Positions 44,052 through 55,220 of a stretch of 64,000 nt of DNA are shown piece by piece. The notes beneath the pieces are model-generated. The model saw nothing but the letters and a program-made list of their open reading frames with translations. It searched no databases and was not told the DNA's origin. The first letter of the stretch is position 1; every line of letters starts with the position of its first letter. The stretch is from Massospora cicadina (lineage: Eukaryota; Entomophthoromycota; Entomophthoromycetes; Entomophthorales; Entomophthoraceae), in NCBI GenBank assembly GCA_022478985.1, contig JAKSZP010014897.1, positions 1 through 64,000 on the forward strand, read 5' to 3'. The translations under genes and the position numbers were made by a program.

Positions 44052-45051
44052 TGTGACATTCAAGGCGCTGCCTGACTGCCCCATAGCCCTAACCCCCCTA
44101 AGGCTGAGATTGGGGCTCATAATAATATTGATAATGATAATAAAGGCATAGGGTTTGAGGGCAATGACCCTCAGAAATGGCATTCTGACAAATCAGATGC
44201 CAAAACTTCAAATAAACTTCAGAGCGAAGGTGGTAAGGGCTGACATAAATGGCAAGCAGGCTAATCAAAGGCTGCCAACCCAAAATCCACCAAAACGAGA
44301 AATAATGAGGACAACGGCAAAGGGCAGCCCAGAAAATCAGGGGCTGCCAAGCTGAATTACGCAAAATTGGAATTAATGAGAGTTGAGTGGAGCAGTAGCC
44401 AAGCAAATCAGAAGTTTCTGGAAAACTTTTAATGAATTTTTATCTAAGTGTTTGCAATAAGGTCAACATAGAAATGCCAAGCTCTAATTCATCTTCAACA
44501 AACAAAATTCAATGTGGAAAAGTTTCTGTAACTCCTGGGGTACATAACAAATGGTTTATAACGGGTCTATATGGGAATATTGGGGGCCAAGATTCTCAAA
44601 ATAGTCCCACATATAGCCCACCATCCGCTGACTCCATGGGAACATTTTTCCAAATATCCCCCATTCTCTAACATAAATACAACCAGACGAAGGTGTTTAG
44701 GACAACTTCGTCTTCTGATATATTAGATAAAAATCTCAAAAATTGGAAATAAATTTTTAAATCTTGGAATCATTTATTCATATTTTGGAGAAAACCCTGG
44801 ACTTTGAGCGAAAAATGGACCATTCCTCAGACTTTGACAAGCAGTCGCCTCTCTGTATGCTCTCTCTGGTGGACAAACTGTTCTCAGTGTTAGCATCTTC
44901 CTAACCATATTCCAAGGATATTACAATAATCACTCATCAAGCCAATGAAAGAATGACCTGACCACAGCATCACTCTCATGTTTGTGGTCCCTCACTTGGG
45001 CCCTTTTGCCCAACTGTTTCGTTGCAATGTGGAATGACCTCGTTCATCACA
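44052..45051 (+). repeat. 3' LTR of element D
   Basis: 1000 bp, TGTGACA to CATCACA, matching 29767-30910 apart from the ~140-bp internal duplication found only in the left copy. A short ORF at 44155-44355 is not a gene. Confidence 0.9.
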
Positions 45052-45339
45052 CCAGGAAAAAAAATTCTCATACAAGAGGAGCTGGATGGCTTTGACGAAG
45101 TCAGATAATTATAAGTAATATTGCCCTGCGGATGGAGCATGGAGGATCACCTCAAACGATGGGGAAATAGAATATTATAGGTTGCTGATATACATCCTAA
45201 ATGCATATTTATTGCCCAGTCACTGAGATGGGTGGCTCTACAATCTGCAGTGTTTTATGAAGCTGAATCATTATGTCCATTGTTCATTTATTTTATATTT
45301 CACTTTGAACTCGGAGTAAACCTGGCTGGGAGCACCAGT
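45052..45339 (-). other. Element E leader with primer-binding site
   Basis: Between D and the E LTR. The minus strand reads TGGTGCTCCCAGCC at 45324-45337, which shares its first eight bases with the common primer-binding site and lies against the LTR. The rest shows no ORF. It should join 29766 when D is removed. Confidence 0.55.
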
Positions 45340-45904
45340 TTTTCAGGACCACGGGGGTTAATACCATGTATCCTCTAATTTTTTGAGGCCAGGGGACCTG
45401 AAGTTCTGTGTGTTGGATTATATGTTTTAATTTTCTTGGCCAAAATCTTCACTCAGGATATTATGTCTTGAGTGTTAAATCTTAAATATATGTTCTCCCC
45501 TATGTAAATATAGGTAAGCCAATTTAACTTAAAATGACAAATAAAAGAGCCCTCTTTATTTGCTTAGAATCAAAGTTTATGGTAGTTCAGAGTGGTTTTT
45601 TGGTAAATCCCTAAGCGTCCCAAGCTAAAATATATTTGTTACTATTCAGGGATTTCTGCAGCAGAATGGGCATCTCAGTCAAATAAGCATTTGCTCACCG
45701 CATGGATTGGGTTTGTACCCCAAGGTTTGGAAGCTTCAAGGGAATAATAGTCATCTGATGAGTTGGGGTTGATCCAAATGTCAGAAGGCTGTAATTTTTG
45801 TTGAGGATTATATCAATAAATGTTTGGGCTATTTTTCAGATTGGGATTAATTCCCTTTGGCCAACACATCTGAATCTCCAATTTGGGTAGGAATCCTGAC
45901 AACA
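45340..45904 (-). repeat. 5' LTR of element E
   Basis: Same orientation and sequence blocks as 11097-11676. The 35-kb separation of the two LTRs is explained by the nested insertions. The edge next to the primer-binding site is blurred. Confidence 0.8.
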
Positions 45905-45907
45905 ACC

Positions 45908-46650
45908 ACTATTATAGTTGGACTGATATCCAAAATGGTAATTAGGCCAAACGCCAACACAATTTCTTGTCCTAATATTGACTTCTTCTAAACGATAGGG
46001 ACTTCTTCCCTACTCCATCTGATGGAAATTAACTAAGATATGGTTCAGAGGTTTATCTTGCTTCTCATCATGTAGAGTCCGCAGAGATCAACAATAATAT
46101 TGACAAAAGATCTTTTGTTTTTCTTTCTATAATCACAAGAGCAAACAGTCTAAATTATAAACTTCTTAAGAATGTGTATTAGATCAGATATAGTCTGCTT
46201 TATTCTAAATAAATCAAAGGGGCCTTATAGGGAATTCAGTGCACATCTCGCCAAATGGCACCCAATTTAGAATTTCAGTCATCGCCACTTATTACCCTCC
46301 AGGGTCATGTGAAACAATGATCTTCCTCATCAAATATAATAGAGTTCTCTTCCCTACTTGACATTGACCTCTACTGAGTTGAAATGAGAATGTGCCTCAC
46401 TGTCTTTGCTCAATTTATATCGAATTTTCCCAATTTAGTAACAGCCTGCTTAGGTAATTTGAATCTTACTTATAAACAGAAGATTGCAATCCAGAATTGT
46501 AATATAAAAGTTGCTCTATGACAGGTGTCATATCTTTAGCAACTCACATAACCTAGTCAATCAGCAACTAAATTCAATTAACTCCTGAAAGTCAATTAAG
46601 TTATAAATAATTAGATTGACCCCCTATTGCTTATTTATTGTTGGGATCAT
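45908..46650 (-). repeat. Piece 2 of the split G/J LTR
   Basis: Homologous to the middle of F's LTRs: shared CCTGCTTAGGTAAT, GATCTTC and CCCCTATT blocks in the same order. It begins where piece 1 (10968-11096) ends and stops where element H begins. Piece 3 is at 55746-55951. Confidence 0.75.
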
Positions 46651-47174
46651 CCATATCAAGAAAATGGTATGACTGGACGAAAAGCCATATAATTTGGCGG
46701 ATTGTATTTTATTAGTAAAAGCGGCCTTGAGAAGTGGTTAGTAAATTAGGTTGACTAAAAGTGAGTCAATAGAGGCAATAATATTTTGGCATATAGAATG
46801 AATTCCACTGGAGCCTAAATGATGGAGAGAAACCCTTAAATTTTTAGTTTTAGGGATTAGCTAAGTTGAAGGGTCAAAACCAACCAAGAATGCTGAGGAT
46901 TAAGCTGAGCAGGAGAATGAGAAGGGGAGGTTTATTGGAGTAGTAAGTAGGATTGGGTATTGAAAGGAAAGAAGGGAGAAGAGGTTTAGCAGAAGTAGTC
47001 TTCCATTTTGATCATATAAAAATGTGATATCCATTGGAGAAATAGATTCCCATTTTTTATAATACTATTATTTATCAAAGATCGGCAATCTTCATATTGT
47101 CCATCCATTGCTCAGTGGTTTTAACCTGTTTGACCAGCTTAGCGGATTTCAATCAGTACTGCCAAGAATTAACA
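46651..47174 (+). repeat. 5' LTR of element H
   Basis: About 524 bp, ending GAATTAACA. It matches the right copy, with GAGCAGGAGAATGAGAAGGG and AGAAGAGGTTTAGCAGAAGT shared. The left boundary is uncertain by a few bases because TG is not preserved. Confidence 0.87.
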
Positions 47175-47191
47175 CTGTTCATTACAGGGGG
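47175..47191 (+). promoter_or_regulatory. Primer-binding site of H (degenerate)
   Basis: CTGTTCATTACAGGGGG follows the LTR directly. It matches TGGTGCTCACTACAGGGG with two bases missing and C-to-T changes. Confidence 0.6.
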
Positions 47192-48300
47192 TCACTGGTC
47201 AACTGTAGTACAACAGCAACTAGGGCTTTATGATGAGCCCACACACTTATGTCGAATTCTATTAGGGTTCCACGATTGATACTCTGGTGAGTTAATGGAA
47301 ATATTTAATAAGGAACTAGTACTATTTATGGTAATGGAACCAGAAGACGAGAAAATCAGGATGGACTTGCAGCTAACAGCTTTCCCCATGCTAGAGTCAG
47401 GCCAACAGGGCCACTCCATGAACGTAATTTCCCAGAAACTGTGGGGTATCATGGAATTGCTCTTGCAGGGTTTTCGCCTTTACAAAGGAGATGTGGGCGA
47501 TCATACCATACGTCAGTTTATTTGTCAACGTAACCAAGAAGAATGATACGCTATTTATATGTCATACCTCAATGCTACCACAATGGTGTTGTCTCGCTGG
47601 CTCATCTACCATGGGGTGAAGAATACTTGGCTGCGTATGTTCAGCCTTCAATCTTTCAAATTTTATGTGTGTTGGCCCAGATTGATATTGAAATTGGTGA
47701 TATGTTTTTTGTCTAAGCACAACAGAATGACACTTGTATCTTGCTTGAAAGCCTTGACCACTCCTTCTTGTAAGTACAGGGGGTTTTAGATCAAGTGGTT
47801 AGTTGTGTCGTGGATGTCTGTAGTTTCATGAATCAATTAGTTCCACGTATGAACCATAATTTACCTCGCATAATAAGAAACTATTAGACTGACATGGTCT
47901 TTTGGGTGAATGGATATTAGATGCCACAACGCTGGGTAGTAACACTGAGCACATCATGTGGAAATGACTGAATGGGTGGAAGGTATTAACATGGTGGTGG
48001 CTCATATGAGGGACCAGGTTATCCTTTTGAAATGGTGGGTTACTGATCATGCTGACTCAGTGACAATAGAATTTAGCTAACTTTGAGATGAGTGGAGTAA
48101 TCAGAGGGCTGCCAACTACTTAACCAGCTCTTTTTTGGCAACTTCAGAGTATGGCCAATTATTATTAGGGATCAACCAACTGGGGAGTTCCATTCAAGCG
48201 GCTAGAAGTTGAACCGTTACTATTCCATTTGCTAAGACAATGGAGTATGCCAATATGTAAGTGCGGTTGGAAAACTTATGACAATCAAATGAGGAGTTAG
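47192..48300 (+). pseudogene. Element H leader region with possible extra ORF
   Basis: About 1.1 kb lies between the primer-binding site and gag. Frames at 47295-47546 (KIRMDLQLTAFPMLESGQQG, GFRLYKGDVGDHTIRQFICQ) and 47559-47789 join across one stop into about 165 codons with even composition, suggesting former coding sequence. No domain is recognised. A, B and F have gag directly after the primer-binding site, so this is either an H-specific ORF or an extended gag N-terminus. Confidence 0.4.
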
Positions 48301-49600
48301 TACGGGAATGAGCTGCTTTAAACAGTCAATGGATGAAGAAAACTGAAAATCTCACGAAGTTGGATGGAATAACACAAGAATGAAGGGGACGTTAAAGGAT
48401 GTGGTTGAACGACTTCAGGAAATGGAGTGTAAATATGATACAGAGTGAGAACTCCACCACAAATTACAGAAGAAAATTGAGGAGCTCTGGCAGGAGGTGG
48501 GTGATGTCCGGTGCCACTGCAACTTGATCAAGTAGGAGCATATTTTTGATGAACTTTTAGTGGCACAGGATTGCGAAGGAAGCAAGAGTGAGGGCAGCAG
48601 CGAATCTAATGTTGAATACTATGGGTCATCCAGCAAGCACCCCCAGTTGTCTCAGCAAACCTCCCAAGAATCCAAATCCTTTTCAGTTGGCCACAGAAAA
48701 TTTGCCGCTGGTCATGCGACACTATTATGGACCACAAGAGAATGTTCTCCTTGGCTTACCTGAACCTGTTTATCATTTCTTGAACCAAAATTTTGATGCA
48801 GGGTGAGTTTGTATTGGTCAAGAAGTTGCCTCTTTTTAGTCAAGATGGGAACATGCATGGATCCTTTACAGTTTGAATTCACTGTGGAAGGAGCATCAGA
48901 CTGGCTTAGGGCTAAACTGTTGTCATCCGCTCTGGATGTCAAGAGCGCTGACCAAGTCATGTGCTACCTTAAGAATTGCACTGTATCATATCAGAAGGTG
49001 AAGGAAACTGTGCTCCATCTATTTGGGGGTGTGGCAAAGATATTGCAGTGCAAGGCAGATTTTCTTACAATAAAGTTTCAATGGAACAAGTTTTTGGTGG
49101 AGTTTGTGGAGCGTTTCACGTCTGAGGCCCACATGCTAGTGAAAGAAAATATTTTAACCAACGAGGATGTGGGCATCGCAATGATGGCAGCTGTTAAGCC
49201 ATATTGGGGTCTGCATAATGCTATGGACCCGTCCTTCAAGAAGACACGGCGCTGATTGCAAATTATCAATCATTTACACCGCCTATCTATCATTTTTAAT
49301 GCTCCCAACGTGGAACAAAAAGCCCCTGCGGATGCTACTGAACCCCCTTGAGAAATGGATGACAACAATTCAGTTATAAGCCATTAGATGATACTCAGAC
49401 ACCTAACACTTTAGCGGATCCTTTCCATCCTCTTTATAGTCAACCAGATCATCCTCAGCTAAATTAGAACCCCTCAGTTAACTTTCAACCTGGACCTTTG
49501 GTGGTGATGCAGAGATGAGGGCCGCATATGAATGACTGCTTCTCATGTGGCCAAAGAGGTTATTATGCGGCCAGCTTCCCTGGCAACCTGCATGTTCATG
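48301..49600 (+). pseudogene. Element H gag
   Basis: A helical, charged N-terminus (VVERLQEMECKYDTE near 48400) is followed by a Ser/Pro-rich piece and YGPQENVLLGLPEPVYHFLN (48588-48806). The capsid-like part is at 48803-49255, with TVEGASDWLRAKLLSSALDV and LVEFVERFTSEAHMLVKENI. A zinc knuckle at 49537-49578 reads CFSCGQRGYYAASF: the His is Tyr and the last Cys is Phe, so it cannot bind zinc normally. The stop at 49253-49255 and others interrupt it. Confidence 0.82.
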
Positions 49601-50089
49601 CTATATTATATCCATTACTGAACAGGTAAAAGTTTGAGGGAAGTAGATACAGGAAGCTTTATATCAAATAAATAAAACCTATTTATCCCCAATGATTCCA
49701 ACGAGTCACTTTTTGTCAGTCCTGGTACTCACCCCAACAATTTATTATTTCAACAAACCATTAACGATGTCTCAGGTTCAACCTGAGAGGGAGTCAAGAT
49801 GAATACAAACACGTAGTTTTGCTGAGATGTACAAAGACTGTACATCTGTCAAATTCTTGAGCGCAATGTCATGGTCGAAGTCAGGCCCTCAACTGATGTT
49901 GCTGCACTAAAGGGTGTGAACGTTGCGATTCCAGTAGAGAAAATTGTCCAGGAGTACCCCCATGTTGGAACCGGCTTTATCGCTTTTCTTAATAACTAAA
50001 GGCTCTTGGATGTCCATGTAATAAATACCACCTATTCTTCTTATTTGGAGTGTACATACTTTAATATTTTTGTAGAAAATACAAAAAAC

Positions 50090-50440
50090 GAGCAATTTGT
50101 TGATACCAGTGCCCCTGTCAATATAATATATACCAAGCTAGTGGCTAGGCTTCCACTGAAGCCTGATGTAGAACATTAAGTCATGTATGGGACTGCGGAG
50201 GAACAGAGCACTGTGTCAGAGGGCGCACACAGCGCATTGCCTCTGAGGTTTGGGTCAGTCAGAGGCTCCGCCCCAGCTGTGGTTTTGCCTAGTAATAATT
50301 ATGACATGTTGATTATGTATGCATTCATGTGGCAATTTGGGGTGAGGGTCAATATGGCTGAAGAAAATTTGAGATTCTTAGACAATTTATCCCCATCTAT
50401 TTTACCTCCAATGGAGTCCCAAAAGACCCTGTCGCTCCAG
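50090..50440 (+). pseudogene. Element H protease
   Basis: The frame reads QFVDTSAPVNIIYTKLVARL (active site DTS), then after a TAA YGTAEEQSTVSEGAHSALPL and RFGSVRGSAPAVVLPSNNYD. This is the same series of motifs as in A, B, F and G. The stop lies about 25 codons after the catalytic Asp. Confidence 0.78.
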
Positions 50441-50500
50441 TAAAATTAATCTCACGTATAGTGATGATGTGATTAATGTCCACTATCAGCAGATAAAGTC

Positions 50501-50553
50501 GAGGACTAGAGCTCTTTTTTAGTACTAGATGGTCCCAGAGGACTAGAGCTCTT
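50501..50553 (-). mobile_element. Micro-retroposon 3 (21 nt) with 16-bp target duplication
   Basis: GAGGACTAGAGCTCTT at 50501-50516 is repeated exactly at 50538-50553. The 21 bases between (50517-50537) read TGGGACCATCTAGTACTAAAA on the minus strand, counting the strand's own A run. The insert is only the family 3' end plus tail. It lies between protease and RT of H. Confidence 0.9.
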
Positions 50554-51047
50554 CCTAACCAGATTTACAAGCATACTGGAATTCTGCTATGGACTGCAAA
50601 CGCTTTAAATATTTCTTTTAGGCATCAGGTTATAGTGAGAAACAGAGCTTAAAAAATAATCCATGAAGGGCTATATAGTAAAAATATGGGGCTGATCAGC
50701 AATCATGGCTTGAACCCCATGTGCATCCTGGGCTACTGTTACCGGGGCATGGGAAAGTGAAGGTATTACGAGCAAACCTGCAGAAGGAAACTATGATGGT
50801 CCAAAAGCATTAGGTGGCGGCCTATCTGCATCTGACTCCTATTGATGAGGTTCACCATATTCATGATTTTGGTTATTGGGAAGACCTAAGTTAACTGTAA
50901 AAATCTCATTTGGCGTAATGACAGTGGTTCCACATGAATCCTAGATGTGTTGTTGGAGTAACAGAAAGATATGGCAAAGGCCCTGCTTGAAAAAACCAAT
51001 GAAATTTTATATCTGATGATTGTCAAGAATGCGGGTGATAAGAACTA

Positions 51048-52610
51048 GACTGGGCTCCCAGTCTGGGTGTGTGAGAACCCAGTGGAGAGCAGAATGCCAA
51101 AGGCACAGCGGTCTGAGTGACTTTAAGTAGGGGAGATCTATTGGGGACGTGAGGAAAGTAAAGGTTCATTAACATACTAAAGGCCCCCAAGGCAAGCCAG
51201 ATGGTTGCAATGGGGGCAACCGCGAGTCTTGTGGGGGCAACCCCCAAGGGCGGGAGAGGTGGGGAGGATGACGACTCCTCCAGGGTTCGCAGTTGCTGGC
51301 CATCAGCTTCAAACAGGTGAGTTTGCATGCCAGCAAGGGGTGGCACAGGGGTCACCGTGCGAACAGGGGTGCAGGCGGAGAGGAAATGGACCTGCAGTGA
51401 GCGTTAGGGCTGAGCTCCCCTTGGGCGGGGTGCTCCAGGGCCCTCAGGTGGGTGGGGCCAGTGGCGGATGAGCTAGGTATGGGGGCCAAGTTTGTGAGCT
51501 CCAGGGCAGGGGCGCCCTGGCGCTGCTCCAGCAGGGGAGCGGTCTCAGAGATCCCAGCGACAGAGAAAACAGACAGATTTGCATTAGATGGATATGCAAA
51601 AGTGGACGGAAAGTGACTTCACCATTGGGGGTGAGATGGTTTATGGCAGATACAATCTGCCACCGTGTGGTGGGGTTGAGCGACTGATGACCCAGTCAGC
51701 AAACATTGGAATGAGTATCTGGATAATGGCACACTTCGCCAGATTGATCGGTGGAATTTGAAAAAAGTAAACACATGGAGGCCACAGCAGGGTGTCTGGG
51801 GTATTCAAGTTTTATTTAACAAAAAGCGCGGGAAGATTAGAGAATGAACTGTCAACTGCCCCTCAACAGGGCAGTTGCCTTAAGTATGGGGAGAATTGCA
51901 TAGTGGAGGTGCCAAGGGATTGGTTGATTGGGGATTGGCAATGGGATTTGGTTTGCTGGTGGGGAGGAGGGTGGGGGGTGTCCAATATCTTGGCAAAAAT
52001 CAAAAAAAACTTTTGCAGATTTTTCTTAATTTTTGGGGCCAAACCAGGTTGATTTTACCAATCTGGGCCCTGACCATCCAATTCAGCCTGTTCACATGGT
52101 TTGGATTCCCCAGATTTGTCCCAGGGGGCTGTGGCCACTGTGCTGGGTCATTCACAACCCGGTCCAAACTCTCAATATGACTATCTGTGCGATCCAAACT
52201 TCCCAGATCAATCCCAGGGAGTAGGGGCAACTGGTCTGAGTCGCTTGCAACCTGGTTCAAAACCCGAATCATGCATTGATCTGTTTTCTGGCCCCAGCCA
52301 GTCCAGACCAGCTCCTCCAGCCCAGAATTTGCAGACTGGGCTCTGACATTAGTACTGGTTATTTCCTCAAAATTTTGGCATGTTTTTCCTGGTGAGTGAG
52401 GGGTCCCAGGGGCCTGCCCAAGGCCCCTGTCTTGCATAATCTCCGGGCAGACCCCCTCTATTAGGCTTACCAGGGTTGAGGAGGGGGGAGGGGATAGACC
52501 TGGTTGTCCTTAGGGGGAAGGGCAGTCATCCAGCACTCATCTACCACATGCGCCAAGTCACTCAACTGCAACAGGGGGTCCACTTGGACCTTTAGACCCC
52601 TTTTTGTCTG
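51048..52610 (-). mobile_element. G+C-rich block in H, candidate long retroposon
   Basis: The composition jumps from A+T-rich to G+C-rich between H protease and RT, then returns. On the minus strand one frame runs from about 52437 past 51400 with few stops. It starts with MQDRGLGQAPGTPHSPGKTC and carries two diverged ~32-residue repeats (SDQLPLLPGIDLGSLD and PAQWPQPPGTNLGNPN). The left end on the minus strand reads CCCAGTCTAGTTCTTAT, reminiscent of the retroposon 3' end CCATCTAGTACTAAA. No target duplication was found and no RT is visible. It could instead be a captured gene fragment. Confidence 0.45.
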
Positions 52611-52639
52611 AAAGGGGTGTTGCTCCCTATCCAGTTGCA

Positions 52640-53420
52640 GGGGCTGGTCCCCAGGACTTACAATGACCACAATTTGGGATGTGCACATGGAGTCATGCAT
52701 TATGTGGACATGGGAGATCACCCTCCCATTTGGTCATGGCCTATCCATTTCTTGAAGTCTTTGGAAGAAGTTGTATCCAATGAGGTTGATAAATTGATTG
52801 AACAGGGGATGTTAGAGCTATTAAAGAGTCCCTGGGTGTCACCAGTGCTAATTGTTAAGAAGAAGGATGGCACTACCTGGGTAGTAATTGACTACCAGAA
52901 GCTTAACAGCATTGCAAAAAAATTCATATCCACTTCTGAAAATTGATGACCATCTAGATTGGCTGGGCGGTGCAACTAATTCTCTGTAAAGGCTTGATAT
53001 CAGGATACTGGTAGATCAAGTTGCCTGTGGCAGAACAGGAGAAATGCGCCATAATGAACTTTAAGGGTTGTTCCAGAATACATGTATACCACAAGGGTTG
53101 TGCAAAGCCCCCAGCTACGTTCCAGCGGGCTATGGACACCATCTTAGGTGACCTGAAGTTATTCTGCGTTCTAGTCTACCTTGAAAAATCAATGTGTTCT
53201 TGTGGATGTTCACAGAGAATCTAGACCACTTAGGACAAGTGTTTTGACGACTTGTTGAAGCTAACATAAACATTAAACCCCAAAAGTGCCACTTTTTTCA
53301 AGGAGAAATTGGAATACGTCAGGTTCGTGGTGGACTCAAAAGGGCTTAGACCTGAGCCAGCAAAGGTGGTTTTATACATAAGATGACTTGGCCAGGTAAT
53401 ATATGGAATATTCAAGTGTT
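52640..53420 (+). pseudogene. Element H reverse transcriptase
   Basis: Motifs: YNDHNLGCAHGVMHYVDMGD and HPPIWSWPIHF, LIEQGMLELLKSPWVSPVLI and VKKKDGTTWVVIDYQKLNSI, NFKGCSRIHVYHKGCAKPPA and TFQRAMDTILGDLKLFCVLV. The active site at 53177-53188 reads YLEK in place of YLDD, removing both catalytic Asps. Frames change near 52946 and 53020. KPQKCHFFQGEIGIRQVRGG-type sequence follows near 53290. Confidence 0.86.
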
Positions 53421-53589
53421 TTTGGTAATTTTCAGTTACTACTGGCGGTACATTCCAAACTTCATCTATATTATGCCCCCGCTCTTTGAGTTATTAAAGA
53501 AAAACACCACCTTTGACTGGACTGGATGTTACCAAAGTGCTTTTGATGTCTTACAGACTGTGTTGGCCAGCGCGCCAGTTTTGCAGTAA

Positions 53590-53990
53590 CCTAATATTAA
53601 AAAGGAGCTTATCATGCAAATGGACGCTTCTCTTTCTTCCATAGGGGCAGTATTATCCTAGAAGGTTGATAATGGGATGTAGCACTCATCGTTTTTTGTA
53701 GCCAAAGCTTAATTTCAATGAACAAAACTACACTGTGACCAAGCAGGAGTGCTTAGCGGTGATATATGCATATAAACAGTTTCAGGTATACCTCCATGGA
53801 GAAAATAAAGTGGTACTGGATCATGCATCCTTGCGTTAGTTGCAGAATCTTTAGGAACTTGAAGGGTGGCTTGTGTGATGAGCATTGAAGCTCCAATATT
53901 ATGAATTTATGATAGCGCACCAGCTGGGCTAAACATCAGAACGTGGACTGTCTCTTGCAATTACCTATGGTCGCCATTATGGCAAATTTG
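53590..53990 (+). pseudogene. Element H RNase H
   Basis: Identified by ELIMQMDASLSSIGAVLS (catalytic Asp) near 53608 and, in other frames, FNEQNYTVTKQECLAVIYAY near 53715 and HQNVDCLLQLPM near 53936. The order and spacing match F and A. Several stops are present, for example after GAVLS. Confidence 0.75.
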
Positions 53991-54089
53991 GTGTGCATAA
54001 TATATGAGAAGATTAATACTGGCAAATATTATCATGAGCTACCACACGTGATCAAAGCGCTAGAAGGGCTTAGACGTAAAAACTTTTTG

Positions 54090-54960
54090 CACTGGGAAAC
54101 CATATAAGAAAATGAGAGAGTCAACGATGAATTACCCAATACCTTCTGCCAGGTCAGCAATTATTTGGGATGCACACAAGGTGGTAGATCATGGAGGGTT
54201 GCAAAAAAATTGGAGCTTCTGCGGCTACATTACTATTGGAAGAGCATGCACTACGATGTGATTGAGATGATTGCTTGTTGACACCAATGTCAAGTGGAGA
54301 AACCTTTCTACAAGAAAACTATCTACCAATTGGTTAATCCCTAGTTCGTGTGGCACACTGTTTCTATTGATATGGTGTGGCCTCTGCCAACTGGTGAAAA
54401 TTATTCTAAGTATATACTAGTAGCAATAGATCACTTAAAAAGGTGGGTGGAAGAATGAGTGATCAGAGATCTAGGGGACTTAACCGCCATGAAGTTCATT
54501 ATGGAGTGAATCATACAGCAACATGGATGTCCGCAGTTTATTCTCATGGACAATGTAACAAATTTCACATCACATGTCCTTCCTAAGCTGAACAAATTAA
54601 TGGCAATCCGTAGGGTTTTAACTACTCAATACCAACCTGAATCCTATGTGATGGTTGAACGGAGTAACAAAACCTTGGTGACCATTCTCCAAAAGTTTGT
54701 AAAAGATTATACCGCAGAATGGAGTACCCTCTTAATCACCGCCATCTTTTCATATAATATTAGCTGTCATTTGTTTATAGGGAAAAGCCCCTTCCAATTA
54801 CTTTATGGAAGACATATGGCTTTGCCAGAATTGCTTTATTCCTGTATGGAGGATACTGGCATAGTTTAGTCTCATCATTATCTGACCAACTTAACAGAGA
54901 CACTGATAAAATTTCAAATGGAAGCTTATTTGACTAGTTTTTCTAAGAATTATCATGATC
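54090..54960 (+). pseudogene. Element H integrase
   Basis: The zinc region reads AHKVVDHGGLQKNW with CxHQC (TGA in place of one residue) near 54280. The core shows SIDMVWPLPTGENYSKYILV (first Asp), FILMDNVTNFTSHVLPKLNK (second Asp) and VMVERSNKTLVTILQKFVKD (Glu); 54546-54869 is an undamaged 107-codon frame spanning the last two. FQLLYGRHMALPELLYS follows, then a C-terminal tail to about 55190 without chromodomain. Confidence 0.88.
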
Positions 54961-55220
54961 AGGCGGCTGACCAAGGTAGACAAAGTGGACTCCCACATTT
55001 TACCATAGGAGATCATGCCTTGTTTCATGACCAACATGGATTTGGAAGGAAGAACAAGCTCACTGACTTATGGACCAGACTATTTTGAGATAATTGAGAA
55101 GACAGGTATTGACGCCTAAACCATTAAGGAACCTCAGTTGGTGGGATTATCAACTGGGTACTTGCTAAGATCTTGCGGCCTTACAAATAATAAGGGACTT
55201 ATTGTCCTGTCAAGTGGGGG

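Larger units (their letters stand above)
29767..45051 (+). mobile_element. Element D: Ty3/Gypsy chromovirus, split by element F
   Basis: D has a 5' LTR at 29767-30910, gag (about 31000-31790), protease, RT and RNase H (to 33730), then element F (33902-42768), then integrase, chromodomain and 3' LTR (44052-45051). The 5' LTR starts TGTG and ends TGTCACA; the 3' LTR starts TGTGACA, giving a 7-bp terminal inverted repeat. A purine tract (GAGGGGGGTGA) precedes the 3' LTR. I could not find a matching target duplication (CTCCA on the left, CCAGG on the right). It is inserted in element E's leader. Without F, D is about 6.4 kb. Confidence 0.87.
11097..45907 (-). mobile_element. Element E: Ty3/Gypsy retrotransposon carrying three nested insertions
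   Basis: On the minus strand E runs 5' LTR (about 45904-45340), primer-binding site (45337-45324), leader, gag (28910-28163 and 21888-20856), protease (about 15060), RT and RNase H (14130-12930), integrase (12820-11780) and 3' LTR (11676-11097). It is interrupted by the LINE (15606-20841), by A (21889-28160) and by D (29767-45051). Removing these leaves about 8 kb, a normal Gypsy size. The pieces are collinear and same-strand. E itself lies inside the LTR of G. All genes are broken; the RT box reads YLND. Confidence 0.8.

Noticed and set aside
43421..44183. Minus-strand ORFs opposite D integrase
   Set aside because: Shadows of the chromodomain-containing plus-strand frame.
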